DNA of 64,000 nucleotides from Uranotaenia lowii (lineage: Eukaryota; Arthropoda; Insecta; Diptera; Culicidae): contig NC_073693.1 of NCBI RefSeq assembly GCF_029784155.1, positions 339,528,023-339,592,022 of the forward strand. Reading direction: 5' to 3'. Both the position numbers and the translations under genes were made by a program. The notes beneath the pieces were generated by a model. It was not told the origin of the DNA. It ran no database searches and worked only from the letters and a program-made list of their open reading frames with translations. Positions 24,091-33,845 of this stretch are shown here, one piece after another. Position 1 is the stretch's first letter, and the number at the start of each line of letters is the position of its first letter.

Positions 24091-24289
24091 GGAGTAGTTA
24101 TGCGATAATATACCACCTACTGAGGAAATTATTCCTCACGTTTACTTGAAGGTGCTAAAAAAACGAACACACACATATAGGATCTCAGTGAAACTTCATG
24201 TTTCTTTGAAGAGATCTAATTTACTTAACTCTAAGGCGTACATCTTTCAAGGATTTTATGGCTAGCATCTTACCACCAGACCACGGAAA

Positions 24290-24380
24290 GAGCACTATAT
24301 GTGTCGTGATCGGGATTCGATCTCATGGACTCTGGCTTAGATGGCTGGAACGCTATCCTCTAGGCCACGACCGGCGGCAA
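24290..24380 (-). repeat. tRNA-like SINE head, second family
   Basis: On the minus strand GTGGCCTAGAGGATAGCG (A-box-like) is followed by GAGATCGAATCCCGATC (B-box-like) at about 24309-24325. The arrangement resembles a tRNA gene, but the stems are imperfect and the sequence continues into AT-rich DNA. A SINE is more likely than a working tRNA. Confidence 0.45.
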
Positions 24381-24399
24381 AATGGAAAGCTTCTTACCT

Positions 24400-25360
24400 A
24401 TACAACTTTTCTGAACATAACCTTGAACAAATCAACACATATCAATTCCGAAAACGTATTTAAATTGGTTCTGATAAAGATTCTTAATCTTAAATCATAC
24501 CATAACTATATGCCAGTTTTAATGAACAAACTTGATATTGAAGAGCAAAGTCTCAATTTAGTTTTGAAGGAATGATCCAATTACAAATTACATTAAACTA
24601 TTAAATATCATTTGTTGGCAAAATTAAAAGAACAATAAAGATTTCTTCGGAATGAGCATTAGAATTTGGAACATGATTCTAAAATTAGAATTCAAACTTG
24701 AAATCAGTTTAAGAATAAAAAAGAAATAAAAATAAAACTAAATTCGAGAACAAAAAGTTTCAATTTAAAATCAACTTCCAGAGCTTCCAGGAAAAGGTTA
24801 AATAGTATAAATAAAGAGCATTTTTCGTCGATTGATAATAAGAAACGGCTCATACTTTAGTAAAAAATAATGAGCATTGAAATTTTCAATCAAATCATTC
24901 CTTCATCTCTAAGAAAAAAAAAGCAAAACAATACTTCAAACCTCGGTTATCGAATGTTGGCAGATAGTACTGAATTTTCAAGTGGAAAAATAAAAAAGCG
25001 TATTCGTTATTTGTTTTTAGATTTTTAAACTCTCTGGATAAAGCCCCGTACTTGAGTTTGAATCACGTTGAATAATATAGAACTTTTGAAAATTGGTGTA
25101 TGCTTATTTTGCAAGTTGTGAAGGCATCCGACATTTTTTTTTTATTCAAAATATGTATTTGTTATACCAATGGGCCGCGGAAAAAAAAATCAAAATAATG
25201 TGTTTTACATACGCTGAATTACAAATCCCAAATAAGTTAATTATTCGGACCCGTCCTAGTTTAAAGTTTGATAAATTTTGAACTTTTTGTAATATTTTTC
25301 TAGTTTTGATAACGGTTTAGAGCAAAACTTTTATTTTTTCCACCTCGGGGGCCCTCTTTA
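24400..25360. other. noncoding AT-rich DNA inside the TTAA-flanked segment
   Basis: No gene or clear repeat. Frames are short and composition is strongly A/T. Confidence 0.4.
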
Positions 25361-25363
25361 TTC

Positions 25364-25415
25364 AGGGGGGGGGGGCAATTTTTCTCATCCCCCCCCCCCC
25401 TCTTAATACGGCCTG
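25364..25415. mobile_element. hAT-type transposon end fragment (G-run/C-run)
   Basis: A G-run and a C-run surround CAATTTTTCTCAT, and the patch ends CTTAATACGGCCTG. Reversed, this starts CAGGCCGTATTAAG then Gs, resembling the ends of ZMYM1-like hAT elements. No partner end was found. Confidence 0.35.
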
Positions 25416-25964
25416 AACATGATAATAAATCATTTATAACGAAAACATTGTCATCGGGAAACAAATACACTGTTTAATGATGCAAGTTTCGAAAACACAC
25501 TATGGAACCCATATAACTACCTAGGGTACTACCGTTGCATGGTGTTGCATATTTGCAACAGTTATTGAAAACCCATTATATCAGAGAAAAAACAAAAAAA
25601 AAAAATCTCAAATTTTGTTTATTATGTAAATTACTTTAGTGGGAATACGAAAATATTTTTTTTGAGTCGAAAAAAAATTCTCAATATGAATAACACTAGG
25701 CATAAAATTTGAAAAATTAGGCTTTTTCCACATTCCATATTTTTCAGATTCAAGTGGGTTTTTTGGTTCCTATAAACACTAAAAATATTTTTTTTTAATG
25801 GAACGTGATCTTGAAACTATAAATACTATTCCCATCGAAAAAAAAATTACTTTTTAGCAAAATGTGAAGTTTAGAACAGTTTTATTTAATTGTTGCATAT
25901 TTGTAACTTTATGAAACGAAGGGTTAACACTTGTCTGCATGTTATGCTATATAGTCATCAGGTT

Positions 25965-26145
25965 ATGCCGAATGGACGATAGGCCGATGATCAAATTTTC
26001 GTTAGGTCGAATGGATGCTGGGGCAAATGGTCGTTTGGCCGAATCGTCACTAGGCGTTAGGCCAAATGGACGATATGGTTGAATGGACGATAGGCCGAAT
26101 AGTTGCTAGGCCGAATTAATGCCTAACGACCATTCAGCCTAACGA
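25965..26145. repeat. degenerate GGCCGAATGG-type minisatellite, right block
   Basis: Imperfect units around GGCCGAATGGACGATA and TTAGGCCAAATGGACG. This is the same theme as 23275-23430, and it runs up to the putative left end of the hAT element. Confidence 0.65.
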
Positions 26146-26148
26146 ATG

Positions 26149-26205
26149 TGCGGATCTAGGGGGGGGGGGGGGGGGGTGATGGGGGTGATCACCCCCCCCC
26201 AGGCG
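26149..26205. mobile_element. probable left terminus of the hAT element
   Basis: TGCGGATCTA followed by about 18 consecutive G, then TGATGGGGGTGATCACCCCCCCCCAGG. Ends of the type GGCGGATCTAGGGGG are characteristic of hAT elements encoding ZMYM1-like transposases, and a matching transposase exon starts 270 bp downstream. A matching right terminus was not found. Confidence 0.45.
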
Positions 26206-26679
26206 AAAAAAAAATAAATCATGAGTAAAATGGTCACAAATTTTTTAAATCAATTTTTATGAGATATAACTTTTACATGTGTCAAAATATCTTAAAATTG
26301 ACATTACCAGTTTTCTGAGTGCATAAGAATTCAAAAGCTGCTTAAAAATATGCTCGAGTTGTGTATAAACAGTATGCGCGTGTAGAACTTTGTTTGGCTT
26401 CTGGCGTGCGAAAAGGATAAAGCTGAATTGTTTGGTGTGTGATTCAAAGAAAGTGTTTGGTGAAAGTGGTTAAGATGGAGAAGAAAAAGGGTATCAAACA
26501 AATTGAAGGTCAAGGAAGTTTGATGAGGTTTCTAAAAAAAAGAAAAACAGAAGATTTACAAGGTAAGCTGAACTTTAATACTGTAATGGTGGTGCTTTGG
26601 TCAATATTAGGTTTCTTTATTAACCGATATCCAGGGTTGTTGTAAGCGCCAGTACCAGAAACGTCGGTTGATAGTGACT

Positions 26680-28221
26680 TGTAACGGATTTGTCTTGCCC
26701 ACAATGCCAGTAACTTGAATTAGGGCGCCACTTCCTGAAAGGAAGGTTACTGACACAAGTTTTTTTGATGCCGGCCGAAACTCTTTAACAAGGCGGGTTG
26801 GGTTTTATGGCTTGACTCACCTCACTATGGCCCACAGTAGACCAAACTCAAACAGGGAAAATAATGATAGGGAAACCCTGGCACAAATTCCTAGGTAAAA
26901 GAATTGTACGAAGACTAACCATCTAAAATCTTAGTTTCCAATAAGAAAGTTACACTCAAGTTAGACTTGCATTCAAGAGGATTGCATAACTAACTGGCGC
27001 ATTCCGAATAGAACAGATAACCAACATAAGTTTTTTTTATGGTAAAGTCCTCTATATTATTGTTACCCTAGTGTTTCCTATCAGCTCCTATCTTGTTCCC
27101 TTTTCGATTCTAGCTAAATTTTACAAAGGCTTACTTATTCCTATCAGCCGTCGTTCAGCAACAGGAGGTTTGTTTAGTACATACCATAGTCGTTCGGAAA
27201 TTGGCGGTCACGACTGAGAGGATGTCGGTACGTACTGCGTTGGAGGTTTTATCACACCGGGGGCTCTCAACCACAACCGTGTATGTCGCTGCTGGAGGTG
27301 ACCTTTCGTTGCAGCTAGATGGCGTAGGTGGGTAGTCGTTTTGGATGGTGACGTAAACGACCAGCTGATGCAACCGACGAAAACAGCCTGTGCAGGAAGG
27401 ATTCTTAAGACCCGGGGGTTTCTCAGACCACAACCGAGACCTTCACCGCGTTTGCTCTAGCACTGCAGATCGATGAGCATTGGTAGTGGCCGTGTCGGTA
27501 GCCCAGACTCGCACCCACGTTGACGCGGGATTCCTGTCAACGGTTCACATTCACAATGTGTTATAAACGGTGAAACAATTTTGATGTTCCTTGTTTCTTA
27601 CCTTTTACCTCAACAACGCTCGCTATTCTTAAGCGTAGATATTACGGTTCGCTTGTATGAACGGCTAGTTTACCTGTATCACTGATAAGAATTACCCTAG
27701 GTTACACGTGGTTCTCAACCAAATAAACTATTCCACTACTTACTTCACGAATCTAAATACAATTTTAATCAAATATTCATAAAACAATATCCGAAATACT
27801 TAAGCTCAACTCAAAACGGAATCCAACTTTGTATAATTATCAAAAAGGTAAGAGTCTTATTGCTCTTCAACTAATGTAGCGATATCGCACTCCAAAAAAT
27901 GGTTACCATCCGGTTTGGCGCTTCGCAATCAAGTCCTCGATGCAAGTTTCCCTTAAGGCAGTCAGGGCATAGTCCTACTTAACAAAAGATCTGTTCTTTA
28001 TACGCTATCCTGCTCCCACTCATACATACGGTGGCCAACCGGGTTAAGGGAACGTTTCCGTCAACTTAAGCCAAGACTATTCGCGCGCCAAGCTATTTCA
28101 GAAGGACCGTTTCTAGCGTTTGCTAGACGAAGATTTACAAAACCCACCACGAGATGGCACTTTTATATTGCGCTACTTTTATTTAAGCGATCCGTTCGGA
28201 TACTTTAAATAGTCCGTTACA
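26680..28221 (-). repeat. 3' LTR of the gypsy element
   Basis: 1,542 bp, the same length as the copy at 36383-37924. Differences seen are A/C in CTCACTATGG near 26825, T/C in GCATTCAAG near 26972 and C/T in GAATCTAAAT near 27750. The ends are TG...CA. In element sense it is preceded by GGATAGGACGAG, a weak polypurine tract. The 92-codon frame inside is present in both LTRs and has no domain. Confidence 0.95.
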
Positions 28222-28434
28222 CTCGTCCTATCCAAACTCATAAAAATTTTGAAATGGAACATTTCAAAATTTTTATAGAACTACTTTTTTTTATATTTTT
28301 TTTCATCATATTCACGTAGTGTGACGTTTTGCACTTAATTCATTCTTTCAAATTTTAAACAAAAAGAAAATATTAATTTCCTTTTTTTTACAATTATTCA
28401 TTTGGCATATCAATATTGAATTTTCTAAACTTTC

Positions 28435-29354
28435 TCCAGACGCGTTGCAGCGTTATCACTTCTGGAGGTTTAAATTTATTTTTTTTGTTTTTTTTTTTTT
28501 TTTTTTAAATAATTTTTCTCCCGACACGCGTCCGCGTTAGAACTCAAGGAGGTTTGAATCTATTTTCATAACTTATCTAATCATTTATTCTGTATCTTAT
28601 TAATCATACTAAATATATCTTCTATTGTTATCACTATTTATTTATTATTATGTTATTTACTATATTTTTCTCCGGACGCGTTTCCACGTTCGAACTCACG
28701 GAGGTTTAAATGTGTGTCTCCTGCCTCTTCAATTTTCTCCCGGGGGTGTTGCCACTTCTAAACATCGCGGAGGGTTAAATTTTACTATTTATTCAAAAAT
28801 TTCTCCGGGCGCGTTTCCACGCTTGAACTCACAGAGATTTAAACTTTCTCTCCTGCCTCTTCAATTTTCTCCCGGGGGTGTTGCCACTTCTAAACATCGC
28901 GGAGGGTTAAATTTTACTATTTATTCAAAAATTTTCTCCGGGCGCGTTTCCACGCTTGAACTCACAGAGATTTAAACTTTCTCTCCTGCCTCTTCAATTT
29001 TCTCCCGGGGGTGTTGCCACTTCTAAACATCGCGGAGGGTTAGATTTTTCTAGTATTTTTATTTTTTTAATTTCTATTCTATTTTTTTCTTAAAATTTCT
29101 CCGGACGTGTTGCCACGTTTGAAATCACGGAGGTTTGAATTTGCTCTCCTGCCTCTTCAATTTTCTCCCGGGGGTGTTGCCACTTCTAAACATCGCGGAG
29201 GTTTAATTTTTTTTTCCATTTACAAAAATTTCTCCGGGCGCGTTTCCACGCTTGAACTCACAGAGGTTTAAATTTATTCTCCTGCCTCTTCAATTTTCTC
29301 CCGGAGGTGTTGCCACTTCTAAACATCGTGGAGGTTTAAAATTTTACTTTTCAT

Positions 29355-29393
<39 letters not shown>

Positions 29394-29672
29394 TTTTTTT
29401 ATATGTAATGTTTGTTTTTTTTTTCAACTTTTCTCCCGGAGCATTTCGCGTATAACATCGTAGAGGCTAAATTTTTCTTTCTTGAATTCTCTCCCGACGC
29501 ATTGCTACGTTGGAACTCAGGGAGGTTTGAAATTTTTGTGGGCTACTCCTTCGTAATACTTTTGTTCTCCCGGGGGTGTTGCCACGCTTTAACATCGAGG
29601 AGGCTTAAATCGATTTTTGAACATTTCTCCCGACGCATTTCAGCGTTTGAACTCAGGGAGGACCAAATTGTT
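28435..29672. repeat. array of about 16 hairpin-like units (CTCC...GGAG boxes)
   Basis: About sixteen units of 36-45 bp, each beginning TTCTCC(C/G)G and closing CGGAGG or a variant, usually followed by TTTAAA. They start near 28435, 28514, 28666, 28733, 28799, 28867, 28931, 29000, 29095, 29160, 29228, 29293, 29431, 29488, 29565 and 29623. CTCCG and CGGAG can pair, so each unit could fold as a short stem with a 25-30-nt loop. Two types alternate in the middle: type A with GGGGGTGTTGCCACTTC, type B with GCGCGTTTCCACGC. Together with a CTCTCCTGCCTCTTCAA linker they make a higher-order repeat of about 133 bp. Identical type A copies point to recent amplification. Confidence 0.85.
29352..29400. 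repeat. (TTTA)n microsatellite
   Basis: About eleven consecutive ATTT units inside the gypsy noncoding region, between hairpin units 12 and 13. Confidence 0.9.
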
Positions 29673-30504
29673 ATTATAAGTGTAATAGTTTTATTTTTCA
29701 GCTGTATTTGTTGTATTCTGATTAAAATAATTTCCTTGATTTCCTTTATACTTCAACTTCGGCCTAACAGTTTCCAAAATTTCGCAACATCAGATCCATA
29801 GTCTGATTCATTTAGTATTTTCCTTTTTTTTTTTTTTTGTACACCCTGCGTATCATTACCTCAGATGCACTGTCTGAGAACAAATTCCTTATTTGATTTC
29901 AGATCGCTTTGACTGATTCTGCTTAACGGTTCCTAATTCAGGTAACCGACCATTGAGAATGCTGCCATAATTTGATATTGATAGTCTACTTTGTCTAACT
30001 AAAGGCGGTTTAATTTTATGGTTAAATATATCAATATCCCCCAGCTCTAAGCAAGCTGAGATATGTCACAGTCCGAGCTGTCATTCTGGATGATTATTAT
30101 GCTTTGGACGAATTTGGTTACTGGATCTATGATCACCAAATTTTCTTTATTTGGCTATGTTTTATTTTCAGGAAACTATATTTAATGGTAAGTATATGTA
30201 AGATAAAATATGCTAACTTTTGCTTCTAGGGATTCAACACGATATAAACTGTAGAAACCATGGAGTGCAATGAGTGATTTTGTGAAACTATGTTCATTAG
30301 AAACCGATCGAAGATTGTGTTGATTGTTCCATAATCTGAACGAAGATAACGATATGTATGTTCAACTACTACTACGTAAGCAACATAACGATGCAATCTT
30401 AATAAACTAGTTCAGATTCTCGCCACTGCACTGGAAGAAACTCGATATGTTGTGCGAAACTACTGGATACCTCAAATTGAGTGTTTTTTTTTTCGTTTTC
30501 TGGT

Positions 30505-33500
30505 TTATGTGTTTATGCTTACACCGTCATAGCTCATCAAAACATCGAATATCATACGCGTTTTAAAAAAAGAAGCATGATAGCTACCAGAGATCTTACG
30601 ACCTTCCAAATCTTCTAAAGCATATGAATTAGTTCCCAAAACGTTCGATATGCGAACTTTTGTGTATCTCGGTGCAAATTTACCTACAAAGTTCTTATCC
30701 TTGTTAGAAAGGTTAATGTTCTTTTTATAGACGATTTCACCTTTTAGAAAGGTGTGTTTTTGGTTGGATCTGAGGTTGTAATTTGCACTGTACTTCTTAT
30801 AGGCACATGCTAGATTCTCTCGTACTTTTTGATATATTTCCTCCATGAATTTTCCACGGTCAGGGTTTTCATAATTTTGGTCAAAATTTTCGTCGCGTAA
30901 GGCCTCAAAGTTCTTCCCGTTTTCCACCATGTTACGTCCGAAGTTCACAAAGTAAGGTGTAAATCCTGAACTATCGTGAACTGTCGTACAAATGGCCTTA
31001 GCGATTTGAGGAACGGATTCATCCCAATCTCTGTGCTCGAGCTTTTTGTTTAACGTGCATCTGATTGCAGTTACAATGACGCGATTGACCCTCTCTGTGG
31101 GGTTTGGGCTAGGATGATAAACTGGTAGGTTCCAATGATGGACCCCATACCTGCTGAGCATGTTCTCAAATTGGTGTGACTTAAAGACTTGTGCGTTGTC
31201 CGTTATACAAACAGATGGTGCACCGAAGACGTTGAATACTATGTTTTCAACAAAAGTGCAAACGGATGGAGTGGTGGCTGTTTTTAGACATTGGACGAGC
31301 GTGAATTTCGAAAAGAAATCACAGACCACCAGAACCCAGACATTTCCACGTTTTGATCGGGGATAGGGACCCAAGAAGTCCATTGAAATTAGCTCCCATG
31401 GTCTTGTGCAGAGCTTCGGCTGTCCACATAAGGGTGTCACGTTGTAGTTAGGGGTTTTTGACTCTCGGCAGACCTCGCATTTCGAGCAGAACCGTTTAAC
31501 ATCGGTAAACATACGAGGCCAATAGAATCTTTCTCTCAATTTAGCCACAACTTTCAACGGACCTAAGTGTGCTTCCTCATGCACTAATTTCATTAGTTTT
31601 ACGCGGTTCTCGAATGGAATAACCTCTTTCCATGTGGCTTTGGGATCTTCAAGTTTTGAGGTGTTAGCAATGAATTTGAATAGTCGATCGTCATGAATTT
31701 TGAAGTTAGCGTAGTTCGTCGGGTCTAATGAGACCATTTTTTTAAGCTCGTCAACATACGAATCAGGAGATTTGATTTGCACCAAATTTATTGCCCTAGA
31801 TAGTGCATCTGCTGGCACGTTTTCACATCCTTTTTTATACTGGAGTGTTACCTCGTATTTGGACAACTTTAAAGCCCATCTAGCTATCCTAGCTGACTTG
31901 CTGTCAATAGACATTGTTCGCAAGAAAGTCAGGCTCATCGCGTCCGTTTGGACGATGAACGGATTTCCCTCGACAAAGTGCTTAAAATTTTCAATGCTCA
32001 TGAGCACTGCTAAGCACTCGCGTTCAGTAGCGCTGTAGCGTCTTTGAGTGCTCGAAAGTTTTTTTGAAAAATAAGCTATCGGCTTTCGGGTACCACTTTG
32101 TTCTTGGGTTAACACAGCCCCAATTGCCAAATCGGAACTGTCCGTTTCAATGATGAAAGGCAGAGTAAAGTCCGGGTTAGCTAAAACAGGAGCAGTGACT
32201 AAAGCTGTTTTCAATTTATTTAAGGACCTATCTGCTTCAGGAGTCCAGCAGAACTTCTTCTTATCTTTTCGTAACAAATCAGTTATGGGGGTGGTGATTT
32301 CCGAGAAATTGTGTATGAACTTTTGGTAAAATCCAGCCAACCCTAGTAGACGACGGACATCTTTAACCGTTTTTGGTACCGGATAGTCGAGTACAGGCTG
32401 GATTTTACTAACATCCATCGATAACCCTTTTTCGGAAAGGACGTAACCTAAATATCTAATTTCGGTCTGGCAAAATTTACTTTTTTGAAGATTGATTGTT
32501 AGACCTGCCTCGCGAAGTCGTTCAGCTACCGTTTCGATCAGTCTAAGGTGTTCTTCGAATGAGTTTCCTAGGATGATTATATCATCAAGATAGACGTAAA
32601 CATGTGGTTCAAGATCATGACCTAGTACCAGCGACATTAGCCTCATCATTCCGGCGGGTGCATTCCGAATTCCATAGGGCATAACACAAAACCGGAACAC
32701 CCCTCGGGTTGTTCTGAAAGCTGTTTTATTTTTTGAGGATTCCGACAATGGCACCTGGTAATACGCTTCTGACAAATCTATGACCGTGAAAAACTTAGAT
32801 TTTTCGATCCGTTGAAGAATTCCCATCATATTGGGAAACGGAAACTCGTCTTTTCGAGTACACTCGTTAAGTCTACGCGAATCTAAACAGATACGCCACT
32901 TCCCGTTGGCTTTTTTCACCGGAAGTAGTGGATTTATGAAGTCCACTGCTCCTGGGCACTCTTCTATAACGCCTAACGTTTTCATGCGCTCAATTTCCGT
33001 TTCAATTATTGATTCTATGGTAGGTGACCATCGATAGTATGGTACCTTTCGCGGTTGTGATCCAGGCAGAAGTTCAATCACGTGCTTCACTAAGTGCGTT
33101 CTTCCAAAATGACCGTTGTAAGTCGCTGGTAACTTCATTACCGCATTAAACAACGAATTTCGCTCCTCAGGACTTAGTTGATGACCTGTGTCAATTTCTT
33201 CAGGCCGTCGAAATGTGTCATTCGGAAGTTCCACAGTCGGCAGTTCAAGACTTTCGTCAACTTCCGGTTGAAAAGAAGGTTCGACAAGCGGGGAAATTGG
33301 TTCTAATTGAAACTCTGTTTTAGCAAGGTGATCGTCAGTTAGGGTTTCCACATGAAACATGTGAATGTGGTTGTTAGAATTTTCAGTTAGTTGATTGGAC
33401 TGTGATCTACAAACGGAATCTGGACTGATAAGCGCAAACCCAAATTTATCTAGGAAATCGATTCCCAATATGAGGTCTTTGGCTACCTCCGGTACGACTA

Positions 33501-33845
33501 CCGTTGGGATCACGTGCGTGATCGAAGCAAATGTATAGGGGATGTTAACGTATCCTAAGCAACTGTAAGCGGTTCCGTCAGCAGTTGAAATTTTAAGAGA
33601 TACTGGATGAATTTCGAGACCTAATCGTTTTATCAATTCCATTGAACTGATTACGGAGATACTTGCACCGGTATCAGCAAGACCTTCAATGTCTTCGGAA
33701 AGTATGCGGACTTTTAAGTGAGGGCATCGGTGAAAAGAGGAACTAACGCGAAAAATCTGGTTGAAGTATTGAAACGGTTTATCAGGAATCTTTGAATTAC
33801 TGTTTGAAGTTGAGTGATTCCCTAACCCAGCCTCAACTAATCGTT
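30505..33845 (-). CDS. pol: gypsy pol polyprotein: protease, reverse transcriptase, RNase H, integrase
   Basis: Copies the element RNA into DNA and integrates it. It is expressed as a gag-pol fusion by -1 frameshifting at 33842-33852, so no start codon is needed; the first Met in frame is at 33642. Protease: the aspartic motif DTGAS is encoded at 33661-33675, with LILGIDFL downstream. Counting from the Met at 33642, reverse transcriptase has Asp289 (TVIDLSEAYYQ) and YLDD at 351-354, and RNase H starts around Asp501 (IETDSSDLAIGAVL). Integrase has the zinc motif His688, His692, Cys719 and Cys722 and the catalytic Asp755, Asp815 and Glu850 (34 residues between the last two, in a YHPSPNPTERVNR context). 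There is no chromodomain and no internal stop, so the enzyme set looks intact. Confidence 0.95.

Larger units (their letters stand above)
23431..25927. mobile_element. TTAA-flanked, piggyBac-like nonautonomous element(s), with nested insertions
   Basis: TTAA followed by CCCTTCATTTCATGA (from 23431) is mirrored by TTATGAAACGAAGGG followed by TTAA (ending 25927). A TTAA duplication with CCCT-type ends is the piggyBac pattern. The interior holds SINEs and a hAT-type end, but no transposase. The 16-bp word GTTGCATATTTGCAAC occurs at 23557-23572 and 25544-25559, and with one mismatch at 25892-25907. Each is next to a weaker ATGAAAC or ATGCAAC end, so there may instead be two short related MITEs (about 23431-23590 and 25527-25927) with other DNA between them. 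Confidence 0.5.
28222..30504 (-). other. long noncoding region between pol and the 3' LTR of the gypsy element
   Basis: About 2.3 kb where some gypsy elements carry env. No env-like frame exists on the element's coding strand. The half nearest the LTR (28435-29672) is a tandem array of hairpin-like units (separate entry). The half nearest pol (29673-30504) is AT-rich and featureless apart from homopolymers. Confidence 0.75.

Noticed and set aside
28435..29672. The hairpin array as tRNA-like units, because of GTTCGAACTC in one unit
   Set aside because: Only one unit has this word, no A box precedes it, and the other units replace it freely.
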